A stretch of 64,000 nucleotides of DNA from CBDHGY01 sp965263325 (GTDB taxonomy: Bacteria > Pseudomonadota > Alphaproteobacteria > Caulobacterales > Hyphomonadaceae): positions 806,001 to 870,000 of the forward strand of contig CBDHGY010000002.1 of NCBI GenBank assembly GCA_965263325.1, given 5' to 3'. The translations under genes and the position numbers were made by a program. Positions 16,100 to 24,011 of the stretch are shown piece after piece (position 1 is the first letter of the stretch; the number at the start of each line of letters is the position of its first letter). The notes under the pieces are model-generated. The model worked only from the letters and a program-made list of their open reading frames with translations, was not told the DNA's origin and ran no database searches.

Positions 16100-17503
16100 A
16101 TGAATAGGTACAAAACAATGTCTCTACGAAATGTACTCCGCTCTTACAAAACCATACTCGGTGTTGGCTTGGTATTGGTTCTTTCTGCTTGTGGTGAACA
16201 GCAGGAAGATGTGGACGTTAAACCGGCTGAGGAGACAAAGGCCTACAAGTCTTCATACAAGCCGTACCCAAGTGAGCCGACTATTCTGACGGGCGGTACA
16301 ATTCTGACCGGGACTGGAGAACGCATAGACGATGGGGCTGTTTACTTCGTCGATGGCAAGATTGCGGCTGTAGGCCCTGCACGGGAAATAAACGTGGAAA
16401 AAGATGCCAGAGTCATTGATCTTGATGGCAAGTGGGTCACACCGGGTATTGTCGATAATCACTCTCATTTGGGGGTTTATCCTTCCCCAAGTTTGAGCGC
16501 TGTTTCCGACGGTAACGAAATGGTGGGGCCAAACACCGCAAATGTATGGGCAGAGCACGCTGTATGGGCGCAGGATGCCGGATTTACGCGGGCTTTGGCG
16601 GGCGGCGTTACAACAATCCAGATCCTGCCCGGGTCAGGTAACATATTTGGCGGACGCTCTGTCGTTTTGAAAAATGTGCCGTCTCGGACAGCCATGGAAA
16701 TGAAATTCCCCGGTGCGCCTCACGGTTTGAAAATGGCGTGCGGTGAGAACCCAAAAGGTCGGCCTGGCTATCCGGAAACCCGTATGGGTATTTTCGCGCA
16801 TTATCGCGAAGCTTTCAACGAAGCTAAAGCCTATGACCCGGACGAAAGTGGTTCTGTGGATTTGACCATGGAAACATTGGCGGGCGTTCTGGATGGCGAC
16901 ATCAAGCTACATATTCACTGCTACCGCGCCGATGATATGGCAGTTCTTCTGGAACTCGCCAAGGAATTCGATTTCCAGATAGCTTCGTTTCACCATGCGG
17001 TTGAGGGATACAAAATTGCTGACCTATTGGCGGAGCAAGGCATATGCGGGACGGTCTGGGCTGACTGGTGGGGCTTCAAACTGGAAGCATTGGACATGGT
17101 GCCAGAGAATGCTGCGCTTATCGATGCGCAGCCGAATGGGTGTGCCGTCATTCACTCCGATAGTTCCACTGGTATCCAGATACTGAATCAGGAAGCGGCA
17201 AAGGCAATGGCGTCGGGCCTACGTCGCGGCATGGATATTCCGCCAGAACGTGCGATTAAGTGGATCACCTCGAACTCCGCCAAAACCATAGGCGTGGATG
17301 ACGTGACCGGTTCGCTTGAAGTTGGGAAAATGGCAGACATTACTGTCTGGAACCAAAACCCATTTTCGGTGTTTGCGAAGGCCGAGCAGGTCTTCATCGA
17401 TGGGGCGCTATTGTTTGACAGGAATGATCCTGCTCTCTCTCCGCGGGTTGATCTAGAGCTGGGTTTGGGCAGGAACGGTTTCCGAGGAGGAGCAGGGCAA
17501 TGA
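16100..17503 (+). CDS. Amidohydrolase-superfamily enzyme, predicted lipoprotein
   Basis: 467 residues. The signal peptide ends LVLVLSACGEQ (lipobox SAC), so it is predicted to be a periplasm-facing lipoprotein. The metal centre is intact: HxH in TPGIVDNHSHLG, later histidines in KLHIHCYRADD and IASFHHAVEGY, and the Asp in AVIHSDSS. The C-terminal segment GSLEVGKMADITVWNQNP is the family's closing beta-sandwich. Members hydrolyse imidazolone, hydantoin or peptide-like amides; the substrate is unknown here. The start is either 16100 or the in-frame ATG at 16118; both keep the signal peptide. The gene overlaps its paralogous partner by 4 bases (ATGA). Context suggests breakdown of small peptides or their cyclic derivatives. 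Confidence 0.88.
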   Translation: MNRYKTMSLRNVLRSYKTILGVGLVLVLSACGEQQEDVDVKPAEETKAYKSSYKPYPSEPTILTGGTILTGTGERIDDGAVYFVDGKIAAVGPAREINVEKDARVIDLDGKWVTPGIVDNHSHLGVYPSPSLSAVSDGNEMVGPNTANVWAEHAVWAQDAGFTRALAGGVTTIQILPGSGNIFGGRSVVLKNVPSRTAMEMKFPGAPHGLKMACGENPKGRPGYPETRMGIFAHYREAFNEAKAYDPDESGSVDLTMETLAGVLDGDIKLHIHCYRADDMAVLLELAKEFDFQIASFHHAVEGYKIADLLAEQGICGTVWADWWGFKLEALDMVPENAALIDAQPNGCAVIHSDSSTGIQILNQEAAKAMASGLRRGMDIPPERAIKWITSNSAKTIGVDDVTGSLEVGKMADITVWNQNPFSVFAKAEQVFIDGALLFDRNDPALSPRVDLELGLGRNGFRGGAGQ

Positions 17504-18726
17504 GATTTAACTTGACCAAAATTGTTTCGTGGTCGGCTTTGGTGCTCCTACTTGGCCATGTCTCATTCGCATCGGCGGATACTGTCGCGATCATGAATGG
17601 TGAGATCCATACCGTCACCCAGGGCGTGATAGAAAATGGCGATGTTATTATTGAAGATGGCGTCATCACTCAAATTGGTAGTGATCTGAGCCCACCTGAG
17701 GGAGCGATCGTTTTTAACGCAGAGGGCAAAAAAGTTACCCCGGGCCTGTTTACGCCAATTGCGAATTTAAGCCAGCTTGGCGGCATTGAAATTGACTATG
17801 TGGGCGCAAATTTCGACATCGTAGATTCATTTGAACCCAATGCTTTTGGGATTGCTCATGCCAGAACCTACGGGGTCACCAATGCAGGTGTTTCGCCACG
17901 CGAACATGAGGGAAAGTTCTCTGGAAGCGTTGCTGTTTACGATTTTACAGACAATGTCGAAAAACCCCTGCGATCTAACGTTGCGCTCGTCGCGTATTTC
18001 TCCAGTGAGTGGCAAGTTGTTGAGGATACCTTCGAACAACTAAACCGCTATAGCGCGTCCCCGAAAGCTTATATTGAAAGCTATAGAGACGGAGAGCTTG
18101 AGCCGCGTGAGGCAAAAGCGCTGCTGCCTGTGCTTCGCGGTGAAATGCCATTAGTTGTCTATGTGTTTAACGCAACTAGCATCAAACGCGTATTACGTCT
18201 CAAGGAAGAATATCAGCTGGAGCTTATTCTTGCGGGTGCCAAAGAGGGTTGGAAAGTCGCGGATGAAATTGCACAAGCCGATGTGTCCGTTTTGATTAAT
18301 CCGAAAGCTAATTTGCCACGAGGTTTCAAGACGTCAGGATCTACATTGAAAAACGCAGCTCTATTGCATGATGCGGGCGTCAAGATGAGTTTCCTGACAT
18401 CTTCTGGAGGAGAAAACACGGTAAGGCAGGCAGCCGGGGTCGCTGTGTCTAACGGTTTGCCGTATGCCGAGGGACTTGCGGCTATTACCATTAATCCTGC
18501 TAAAATGTATGGCGTTGATGATCAGATTGGCTCGTTGGAAATCGGAAAGAAGGGCAATGTCGTCATTTGGGAGGGAGATCCAATCGATGTGACAGGCTGG
18601 CCTGTGAACGTTTTCATCAATGGTGAAGAGCAGTCGATGAATTCTCGCCATAATATGTTGTATGAGCGTTATAAGGACCTTTCACGAAAGTCTCTTCCGA
18701 CGGCATATCTTGGAGAGAATCCATAG
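17500..18726 (+). CDS. Amidohydrolase-like protein lacking the metal-binding HxH (probable pseudoenzyme partner)
   Basis: 408 residues with an N-terminal signal peptide (ALVLLLGHVSFASA). The overall layout is amidohydrolase-like: an N-terminal beta-sandwich (VAIMNGEIHTVTQGVIENG) and a C-terminal GSLEIGKKGNVVIWEGDP. Where the first enzyme has TPGIVDNHSH, this one has TPGLFTPIAN, so the two metal-binding histidines are gone. Where the first has HSDSS, this one has LTSSGGE, so the metal-binding Asp is also missing. It is translationally coupled to the active-looking copy. It may be a structural partner of a heteromeric enzyme; catalysis by itself looks unlikely. The frame is intact, so it is not a decaying pseudogene. 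Confidence 0.82.
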   Translation: MRFNLTKIVSWSALVLLLGHVSFASADTVAIMNGEIHTVTQGVIENGDVIIEDGVITQIGSDLSPPEGAIVFNAEGKKVTPGLFTPIANLSQLGGIEIDYVGANFDIVDSFEPNAFGIAHARTYGVTNAGVSPREHEGKFSGSVAVYDFTDNVEKPLRSNVALVAYFSSEWQVVEDTFEQLNRYSASPKAYIESYRDGELEPREAKALLPVLRGEMPLVVYVFNATSIKRVLRLKEEYQLELILAGAKEGWKVADEIAQADVSVLINPKANLPRGFKTSGSTLKNAALLHDAGVKMSFLTSSGGENTVRQAAGVAVSNGLPYAEGLAAITINPAKMYGVDDQIGSLEIGKKGNVVIWEGDPIDVTGWPVNVFINGEEQSMNSRHNMLYERYKDLSRKSLPTAYLGENP

Positions 18727-19521
18727 GCCTCCAGTCCGCAGATAACGCTCCATCATTGTCTCGTCGCAACGTCAAATAATTTGGGTGATGTGAAGACGCC
18801 CAAACTCCTATTGATCGTCTTCTTTGAAACAGCCCTGAAACCGGTGTGATGTACCACGCAGATGTTGGATATTACATCGCCATTGAGTGCGCGAAATCCT
18901 GTATGCCGAGGAGTTCACCTCACCAGGCTCAAACCGTCATCAATACATGGCTCAGACAATAAAATCATGTCCGGCCACGTCAGGCTCTCGGCATGCATTC
19001 ACCGGTACCGGAAACGCTAATAGAAAACCCTCAAATCACAAGCCCATAAATAGGGGACCGGACAGTCGACCCTTCTGACTATCTGTCAATGTTATTGTCA
19101 TGCATGAAGTATTCTTCACCCGGAGCTTCCTAATCAGGCCCGTGCCCCAGAGCGATTCTAACCCAAATTTGTTAGCACGCGCCGAGATGCACGACTGATT
19201 TATAGATTGATGCACCCCTAGGAAGGTTGGGTTCTATCCAGTGTTCGTCGTTGAGCAGTATCAAGCCATTTGAGGTTTTGCTCTAGACGACCGAAAAGGG
19301 CCAATTCCAGCCGGATTATCCTTGAATTCTTACGGCTGCTTATGCGCCCGTTCGAGCCGAACACTCTAGAAATTTGTAGGGACATTCTTCGCCAATAGCC
19401 GACATTGCTTCAGACACGCGTTATGTCTCAGTGAGCCCTAATGTAGATACGCCAAACTTACTTCTTATTTCCTATTCCCATGTGAAATGCATATGGTTCG
19501 GTGAAGAGAAAGCGCAAAGCG
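18727..19521. other. 795-base region without a supported gene; left flank of the tRNA-Thr element
   Basis: Every frame is broken by stops, and the one 63-codon ORF (18887-19078) has no protein-like features. The region contains a degenerate copy of the tRNA-Thr 3' end (19142-19162). It also contains GAAAAGGGCCAA at about 19294, a 12-mer that recurs near 20054. It looks like the decayed edge of an integrated element, where an integrase might once have been, but no integrase remnant could be read. Confidence 0.5.
19142..19162 (-). repeat. Degenerate copy of the tRNA-Thr 3' end (candidate attachment site)
   Basis: The plus strand reads GTGCCCCAGAGCGATTCTAA then C. Against GTGCCCCCAGAGAGACTCGA then AC at 23785-23806, inside tRNA-Thr, it matches 18 of 22 positions with one gap. 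Both copies have the same orientation, as expected for direct repeats flanking an element inserted into the tRNA 3' end. It is imperfect, so a chance match or an old, decayed site are both possible. Confidence 0.35.
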
Positions 19522-19971
19522 ATGACCAATAACCTTATCAATCCCGACCACATCCATCCGGACTTTGAGAGAATTCTGTCTGACAAACCGCTGGCGATGC
19601 AGTTTCTTTATAGAGATATTAGACAGTTGGTTTTGAAAACGTGTCCGACATGCAATGAGCTACTGTACCACACTCACGCATTATCATCGGTCTACAGCTT
19701 ATCAGACAAGCTAAAGCACGCCTTCTGTCATATTCCCGTGTATAGCAATCACATCAATCTTGGCTTCAACTTGGGCTCCGAATTAGATGATCCCTACGGT
19801 ATTCTATCCGGCAGTGGAAAGAAGATCAGACATGTTTCCATTCACGAAGACTCGGACCTTAGCCATCCTGCGATTGCGCGCTTGCTCGCAGATGCCGTCG
19901 GGCTAGCTGAAAGCCAATTAGATGGCCCCAGAAAAATCGAAGCTCAGATGATTTCCAAAATTAGTACCTGA
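19522..19971 (+). CDS. DUF1801 (YdhG-like) domain protein
   Basis: About 149 residues. The segments LVLKTCPTCNELLYHTHALS, INLGFNLGSELDDPYGILSG and GSGKKIRHVSI match the DUF1801 pattern (a small frataxin-like fold of unknown function). The ATG at 19522 is preferred over the GTG at 19501 because AAGAGAAAGCGC lies just upstream. It sits alone between two gene-poor stretches, inside the putative element or at its edge. Such proteins are common in core genomes, so it may not belong to the element. Confidence 0.72.
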   Translation: MTNNLINPDHIHPDFERILSDKPLAMQFLYRDIRQLVLKTCPTCNELLYHTHALSSVYSLSDKLKHAFCHIPVYSNHINLGFNLGSELDDPYGILSGSGKKIRHVSIHEDSDLSHPAIARLLADAVGLAESQLDGPRKIEAQMISKIST

Positions 19972-20254
19972 CTTCGTGCTGTTACGACTGCGACGCTGCA
20001 AGTTTTAACACGGGGTCATACACTCACCCCAGAAAAGTTGCTCGCAAATTCTGAAAAGGGCCAAATTTGCACCAAAAACATAGCCCACTGAGCGTCGCAC
20101 TCCACCGATAATCGACATTCTCAAGAATTGCTTTGGCGGTTGCGTGAGCCACTCTTAGCTCCCCGTCATGGGAGTTTTTCGACCGATTTTTCTCCACGCT
20201 CTTCTGTCAAATGACCTCCATCATTCATTTTCATGAACTTGTATGGAGGATCAA
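19972..20254. other. Intergenic region before the AlpA gene
   Basis: It holds no supported ORF. It contains a second GAAAAGGGCCAA 12-mer near 20054, a short stem-loop with T-run at 20159-20179, and the GGAGG ribosome site of the AlpA gene. Confidence 0.4.
20159..20179 (+). terminator. Short terminator-like hairpin upstream of the AlpA gene
   Basis: CTCCC (20159-20163) pairs with GGGAG (20170-20174) around a 6-base loop and is followed by TTTTT. It has only five base pairs, so it is weak. It would end plus-strand transcription arriving from the DUF1801 gene. Confidence 0.4.
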
Positions 20255-20512
20255 ATGGCAAATGACTGTGCAATTAAGGCGGGGGCGGCTGGCTGTGATA
20301 AGGAGGTGCCGTCTTTTATATCAGGTGACGGTAAGTTGCTTTCCGTCAAAGAATGCGCGGCGCTACTAAGTTGTAGTGTGCCATCGATTTGGCGATGGGT
20401 AGCCGCAGAACAGTTTCCTAAGCCGATCAAACTCGGACACCTTACAAGGTGGCCGGAAACCGAAGTGATGGCGTTCGTGTCTGCTGCAAAGGAGACACGC
20501 GATGCGAGCTAA
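20255..20512 (+). CDS. AlpA-family helix-turn-helix regulator
   Basis: 85 residues from the ATG at 20255, which has GGAGG 5 bases upstream; another ATG at 20243 has no such site. The central part reads LLSVKECAALLSCSVPSIWRW, the AlpA/MerR-like helix-turn-helix, followed by FPKPIKLGHLTRWPETEV, the typical beta-wing. AlpA proteins activate integrase/excision genes or replication genes of prophages and islands. It directly precedes the primase-helicase gene and is probably co-transcribed with it. Confidence 0.88.
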   Translation: MANDCAIKAGAAGCDKEVPSFISGDGKLLSVKECAALLSCSVPSIWRWVAAEQFPKPIKLGHLTRWPETEVMAFVSAAKETRDAS

Positions 20513-20535
20513 GGAAAAGAGGAAGCCGGATTTTC

Positions 20536-20655
20536 ATGAGCCATGTTTGCGATGCGGGCCTTCTCGTAGATGTTCGCGAAACGGGTCGCGTGAAGTGGTC
20601 GGATTATGGAAGCAAAGCAGCAGAGGTGTGCAGCTATATATTACCCGAGAGCTGA
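20536..20655 (+). CDS. Possible 39-aa ORF between the AlpA gene and the primase gene
   Basis: It starts MSHVCDAGLLVDVRETGRVK with AGAGGA 12 bases upstream, and overlaps the predicted start of the primase gene by 50 bases in another frame. A gap of this kind is often filled by a short host-control ORF in such islands. The amino-acid sequence is not recognisable, and it may be noise; alternatively the primase gene starts further downstream. Confidence 0.25.
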   Translation: MSHVCDAGLLVDVRETGRVKWSDYGSKAAEVCSYILPES

Positions 20656-22966
20656 TCAAGGATGGCCGCACGTAGTGGGCCAGCGTATTGATCTTCTATC
20701 AGATGCCGAACATGTGCACGATTGTAATCGGGAAACTGAATTAATAGAGAGCCCAATCTCAAACCATGATGTGATTGCGCAGTTCATGCGGGAGTTGTTC
20801 GCAAGGGCCGACCACGGGCAAATCGAGGTCAACGTTCGGAATGGCCGGTTTTACTCTAAACTCTTCTCGGTTGGCGCGCTTGATGACTGCATCAATTTCT
20901 GCATCGAACATGCCGCATCTGCAGAAGGAGTGTACGTTTCAGCCGGCCTCAGGCGATCTGATCTACCGTATGGAAAATCTGGCACCAACAAAGACGTAAT
21001 TGCTGTAACAGCACTAAAGCTCGACATAGATGATAAAGCCGCTGCAGCCACTGCCTTAGCCAAATTGGTTGACGCCGATCTGACTCCTAATCTGATTGTG
21101 ACCACTGGTGCCGTCCCATTTAAACGCCTTCACCTCTGGTGGCTGCTAGAAGAGCCTTGCAACGACATCGCGACCGTGCAAGCGATCGAGAAGATGATGA
21201 TCAAAGCGCTAGGCGCTGACAGTACAGCTGACCCACGGCGAATGATGCGGCTGCCTGGCTCGGTAAATCACCCGAATGAGAAGAAGAAACTCAAAGGACG
21301 CGTGCCTGAGACCGTAAAAATGGAGCGCGGTCGCCAAGGGCGCTATACGATTGATGAAATCCGCGCGTCAGCAAAGCTGTTCTCTGAGGATGATCTGACT
21401 GTTAAAAGTGTTCTTGAAAGCGCACTTCCCACCGCTTCTGCGCTCGATATCCCGACCTCACCCAACCCAGCTCAATCGATTGTCACGGGCAGCAAGCTCG
21501 CACGCTTGTTAAGTGAAGTAAAACCCGGCAACTGGCACAATCCCATACGCGATGCCGTGGCCCACCTTGTCACCAAAGGGATTGATGACGAGGGCATACA
21601 AGAACTGCTGAAACACCGTCGACTTTCTGACTATACCATTGAACAAACGCGGGAGAACATCCAGAAATTGATTGACGGCGCTCGTCGAAAAGACTGGCCA
21701 CAGACTGAGGCGGCACCAAGAAAGTATCCTGAACCAATATCTTGGACACCCGTCGACCCAACAAGCTTTCCAAAGTTTCCCTTTATTTATCGGGACTATT
21801 TGTGCCGTGGGTATCTCAGTCTGACCGTTAGTCCTGGTGGCATTGGCAAGTCGACGCTGAGCCTTATTGAGGCCGTCTCCATGGCTATCGGTAGAGATCT
21901 ACTAGGCTTCCAGTTAAATGGCGAATTTGAGCGGCTCGCGAGGACCAAAGTCTGGTATTTCAATCTTGAGGATCCAATGGATCTCATAATGCGGCGCGTC
22001 GCCGGAACTTGTCTTCACTACGACATTGATCAGGCCGAGCTCTCGGGCCGGCTTTTTATCAACTCCGGGCTAGATGACCCGCTGGTCACTGCCATTGAAA
22101 AGCAAAAAAAAACCCAACTCGACGAGCCGCTTTTTCAGCATCTAACGAGCAAGGTCGGCGAACGAGACATTGGTGCCATCATCATCGACCCCTTCGTGTC
22201 CAGCCATCAGGTCGATGAGAACAACAATAGGGCGATCGATATGGTCGCGAAGCGCTGGAGTAAGTTTGCATCCGATAACCAAGTGGCAGTGGCCATGGTT
22301 CACCACACGCGCAAAAACGTTGGTGGCACCGGATTTGACACTGACAGCGCCCGAGGTGCGAAAGCCTTAACGGATGCGGCGCGTATTGTTCGAGTTTTGA
22401 ATGGTGCATCGAAAGGGGCGATCGATATGAAAGGTGCTGAGCTTCGTCAATACTTCAAGGCCGAGATCGATAAGAGCAATTTGGCTCCCATACGGCAAAA
22501 ACCAACTTGGTACCGCAAACTATCGGTGGAGCTCGGGAATGGCAGTGAAGGTGAACCGAGTGACACGATTGGCGTGATCGAGCCCTGGGATCCGCCTGAA
22601 TCTGAACAGCAGGCGGTAGAACCTGATAAGGAAAAGATAGAAGCAATCGTCAAAGGACTGGGCAGCGAGCGCTATCGCTACCACCACAAATCCGAAAACT
22701 GGGTGGGAATTCTTATCGCCGACCTTTTGGGTTGGGATCTTCAAGAAGACGGCATCGAGAAAAGCGTTAAAGCAATGATCGACTCTCTCATTAGTCAAGG
22801 CGTCTTGCTCAAGGCCAAAGAGAAAGGCGAAGCTTCGAAGTATCAGCCTTTCGTTCGCGTTAGTCCCGAGCGGCTTGAAAAGTGCGGAATTGGAGACTCT
22901 GAACGACAGGATTTTCCACCACCTGACGAGGTGGAGAATGAGGGTGGAGAGGTGGAGCCAGATTAG
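20606..22966 (+). CDS. Primase-helicase replication protein of an integrated element
   Basis: Up to 786 residues. Residues ~60-250 look like an archaeo-eukaryotic-type (RepB-like) primase: LKLDIDD carries the catalytic acidic residues, and RLHLWWLLEEP and RRMMRLPGSVNHPN are family-like. Residues ~380-640 are a RecA/RSF1010-RepA-like helicase: Walker A SPGGIGKSTLS (~410), the segment VWYFNLEDP, Walker B IGAIIIDPF (~530), and MVHHTRKN as the sensor. A linker and winged-helix-like tail follow, ending in an acidic Glu/Gly-rich stretch encoded by GGTGGA-like repeats. The start is unsure: the ATG at 20606 lacks a good ribosome site. The protein would replicate the excised element. Confidence 0.8.
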   Translation: MEAKQQRCAAIYYPRADQGWPHVVGQRIDLLSDAEHVHDCNRETELIESPISNHDVIAQFMRELFARADHGQIEVNVRNGRFYSKLFSVGALDDCINFCIEHAASAEGVYVSAGLRRSDLPYGKSGTNKDVIAVTALKLDIDDKAAAATALAKLVDADLTPNLIVTTGAVPFKRLHLWWLLEEPCNDIATVQAIEKMMIKALGADSTADPRRMMRLPGSVNHPNEKKKLKGRVPETVKMERGRQGRYTIDEIRASAKLFSEDDLTVKSVLESALPTASALDIPTSPNPAQSIVTGSKLARLLSEVKPGNWHNPIRDAVAHLVTKGIDDEGIQELLKHRRLSDYTIEQTRENIQKLIDGARRKDWPQTEAAPRKYPEPISWTPVDPTSFPKFPFIYRDYLCRGYLSLTVSPGGIGKSTLSLIEAVSMAIGRDLLGFQLNGEFERLARTKVWYFNLEDPMDLIMRRVAGTCLHYDIDQAELSGRLFINSGLDDPLVTAIEKQKKTQLDEPLFQHLTSKVGERDIGAIIIDPFVSSHQVDENNNRAIDMVAKRWSKFASDNQVAVAMVHHTRKNVGGTGFDTDSARGAKALTDAARIVRVLNGASKGAIDMKGAELRQYFKAEIDKSNLAPIRQKPTWYRKLSVELGNGSEGEPSDTIGVIEPWDPPESEQQAVEPDKEKIEAIVKGLGSERYRYHHKSENWVGILIADLLGWDLQEDGIEKSVKAMIDSLISQGVLLKAKEKGEASKYQPFVRVSPERLEKCGIGDSERQDFPPPDEVENEGGEVEPD

Positions 22967-22967
22967 T

Positions 22968-23014
22968 CACCACCACCACCGCCCCTCCCTTTAGGGGGGC
23001 GGTGGTGGTGGTGG
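22968..23014. repeat. GC-rich (ACC)n/(GGT)n hairpin after the primase-helicase gene
   Basis: CACCACCACCACCGCCCC at 22968-22985 is the exact reverse complement of 22996-23013, leaving a 10-base spacer: an 18-bp perfect stem. A further GGTGGTGG tract follows at 23034-23043. There is no T-run after the stem, so it is not a standard terminator. Position right after a replication protein makes an origin or recombination structure possible; a slippage-born trinucleotide repeat is the plain alternative. Confidence 0.8.
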
Positions 23015-23110
23015 TGGTCTGGCAATCAATAGAGTGGTGGTGGATGACAAAGAGTAACTTAATCGAGTTTTCGACAAAGCTTGGCAAAGTTTTTGGCAAA
23101 GGACAGTGCG

Positions 23111-23695
23111 ATGGGTGGACAAGGAAGTGGTGGTTGGAATCGTAAGTACCAAGGTACAACCGAAGAAGCGATTCAGTTAGCTATGTCTGATCTAAAAAAT
23201 GCCGGACTGCTAGTAGGGCCGCGCGCTGGAAAGCTCATCTGGGCAACAAATGGAATTGTACAGCTAGATCTGAATTTGCAGCGAGATGGGAACACGCTTT
23301 CGATAAACGACGCGACTTGCGATCACAATCGTCATATGGATGACTACAGTCAAAAAATTGAGCTGCTCGAAAGATCCACAAACAAGGGCGGGAGCTATCT
23401 CTTGTTTAGGTGCCCATGTTGCTACAAGCCGAGGCGTCACCTCTATCTCTCTCGCTTCTTTTTTATTTGTCGTTGCTGTGCGAAACTCACTTACAAATCC
23501 AAACGTGAGCATGAGGATGCTCGTCTATTTAGACAGTGGGATAAAATATCCGCTAAACTCGGTGGCTTGGAGTTTGACCGTGCAAATCCGATCACAAAGC
23601 CGAAGGGCATGCACGGATCTACGTTCGAGCAGTTGGTCCAGAATCTTTCGAAGGTCGAAAATGCGATCGACTGCAAACTAGCAAGGCTGCGCTAG
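23111..23695 (+). CDS. Small zinc-ribbon protein typical of integrated elements
   Basis: 194 residues from the ATG at 23111 (AAAGGA upstream, 8 bases away). It opens MGGQGSGGWNRK, a glycine-rich start I recognise from a widespread, uncharacterised proteobacterial family found near islands. Two CxxC pairs, in FRCPCCYKPRRHLYL and FFICRCCAKLTYKS, form a probable zinc ribbon at about residues 105-135. The C-terminal part is basic and helical. Function unknown; nucleic-acid binding is plausible. It closes the element, 87 bases before the tRNA. Confidence 0.7.
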   Translation: MGGQGSGGWNRKYQGTTEEAIQLAMSDLKNAGLLVGPRAGKLIWATNGIVQLDLNLQRDGNTLSINDATCDHNRHMDDYSQKIELLERSTNKGGSYLLFRCPCCYKPRRHLYLSRFFFICRCCAKLTYKSKREHEDARLFRQWDKISAKLGGLEFDRANPITKPKGMHGSTFEQLVQNLSKVENAIDCKLARLR

Positions 23696-23782
23696 CTGCA
23701 GCTCATTGTTACATAAATTGTAACACAAACAAATGCGCGCACATATTTATCGTAATAAATTCAATGCACTAGTCTCGAAAAA

Positions 23783-23858
23783 TGGTGCCCCCAGAGAGAC
23801 TCGAACTCCCGACCCTCTGATTACAAATCAGATGCTCTACCAGCTGAGCTATAGGGGC
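23783..23858 (-). tRNA. tRNA-Thr (anticodon TGT)
   Basis: On the minus strand the 76-base sequence folds into a standard cloverleaf. The acceptor GCCCCTA pairs with TGGGGGC; the D arm is GCTC..GAGC; the anticodon stem TCTGA/TCAGA encloses loop TTTGTAA with anticodon TGT; the T arm is GGGAG-TTCGAGT-CTCTC. The discriminator is A, and CCA is encoded. It reads ACA codons. Its 3' end faces the putative integrated element, the usual arrangement for tRNA-targeting integrases. Confidence 0.97.
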
Positions 23859-24011
23859 ACTCAATTAAGCTGGGCATGTAATTCAGCTCGCTCGATTACG
23901 CAAGATATCTTTCTATTTCCTTTGCAGCGCCTCATTTGCCGCCAGCCTGGCCATTCTTCGCCCCATTTGACCTTCACAAACTAGGGACCAATCTAAATGA
24001 TGAGGGCTATT

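Larger units (their letters stand above)
19142..23806. mobile_element. Candidate minimal integrated element (AlpA, primase-helicase, Zn-ribbon) at tRNA-Thr
   Basis: The content is a DUF1801 gene, an AlpA-type excision/transcription regulator, a large primase-helicase, a repeat-rich hairpin and a small zinc-ribbon protein, all on the plus strand, ending 88 bases from the 3' end of tRNA-Thr. AlpA plus a primase-replicase near a tRNA is the core layout of phage-inducible chromosomal islands and similar satellites of Gram-negative bacteria. No integrase, packaging or capsid gene is seen, so this is either a remnant or uses functions supplied in trans. Left border is uncertain. Confidence 0.5.

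Noticed and set aside
18887..19078. Possible gene of 63 codons in the gene-poor stretch
   Set aside because: No ribosome site, no motif, many prolines and polar residues; does not read like an integrase tail in any frame.
19294..20065. GAAAAGGGCCAA 12-mer repeated in the element
   Set aside because: Two copies of a 12-mer in about 770 bases are suggestive but too short to call a repeat family without genome-wide counts.
20449..20535. 5' part of the ORF overlapping the AlpA gene
   Set aside because: It overlaps AlpA in another frame; only the later Met at 20536 has a ribosome-like site, so only that part is listed as possible.
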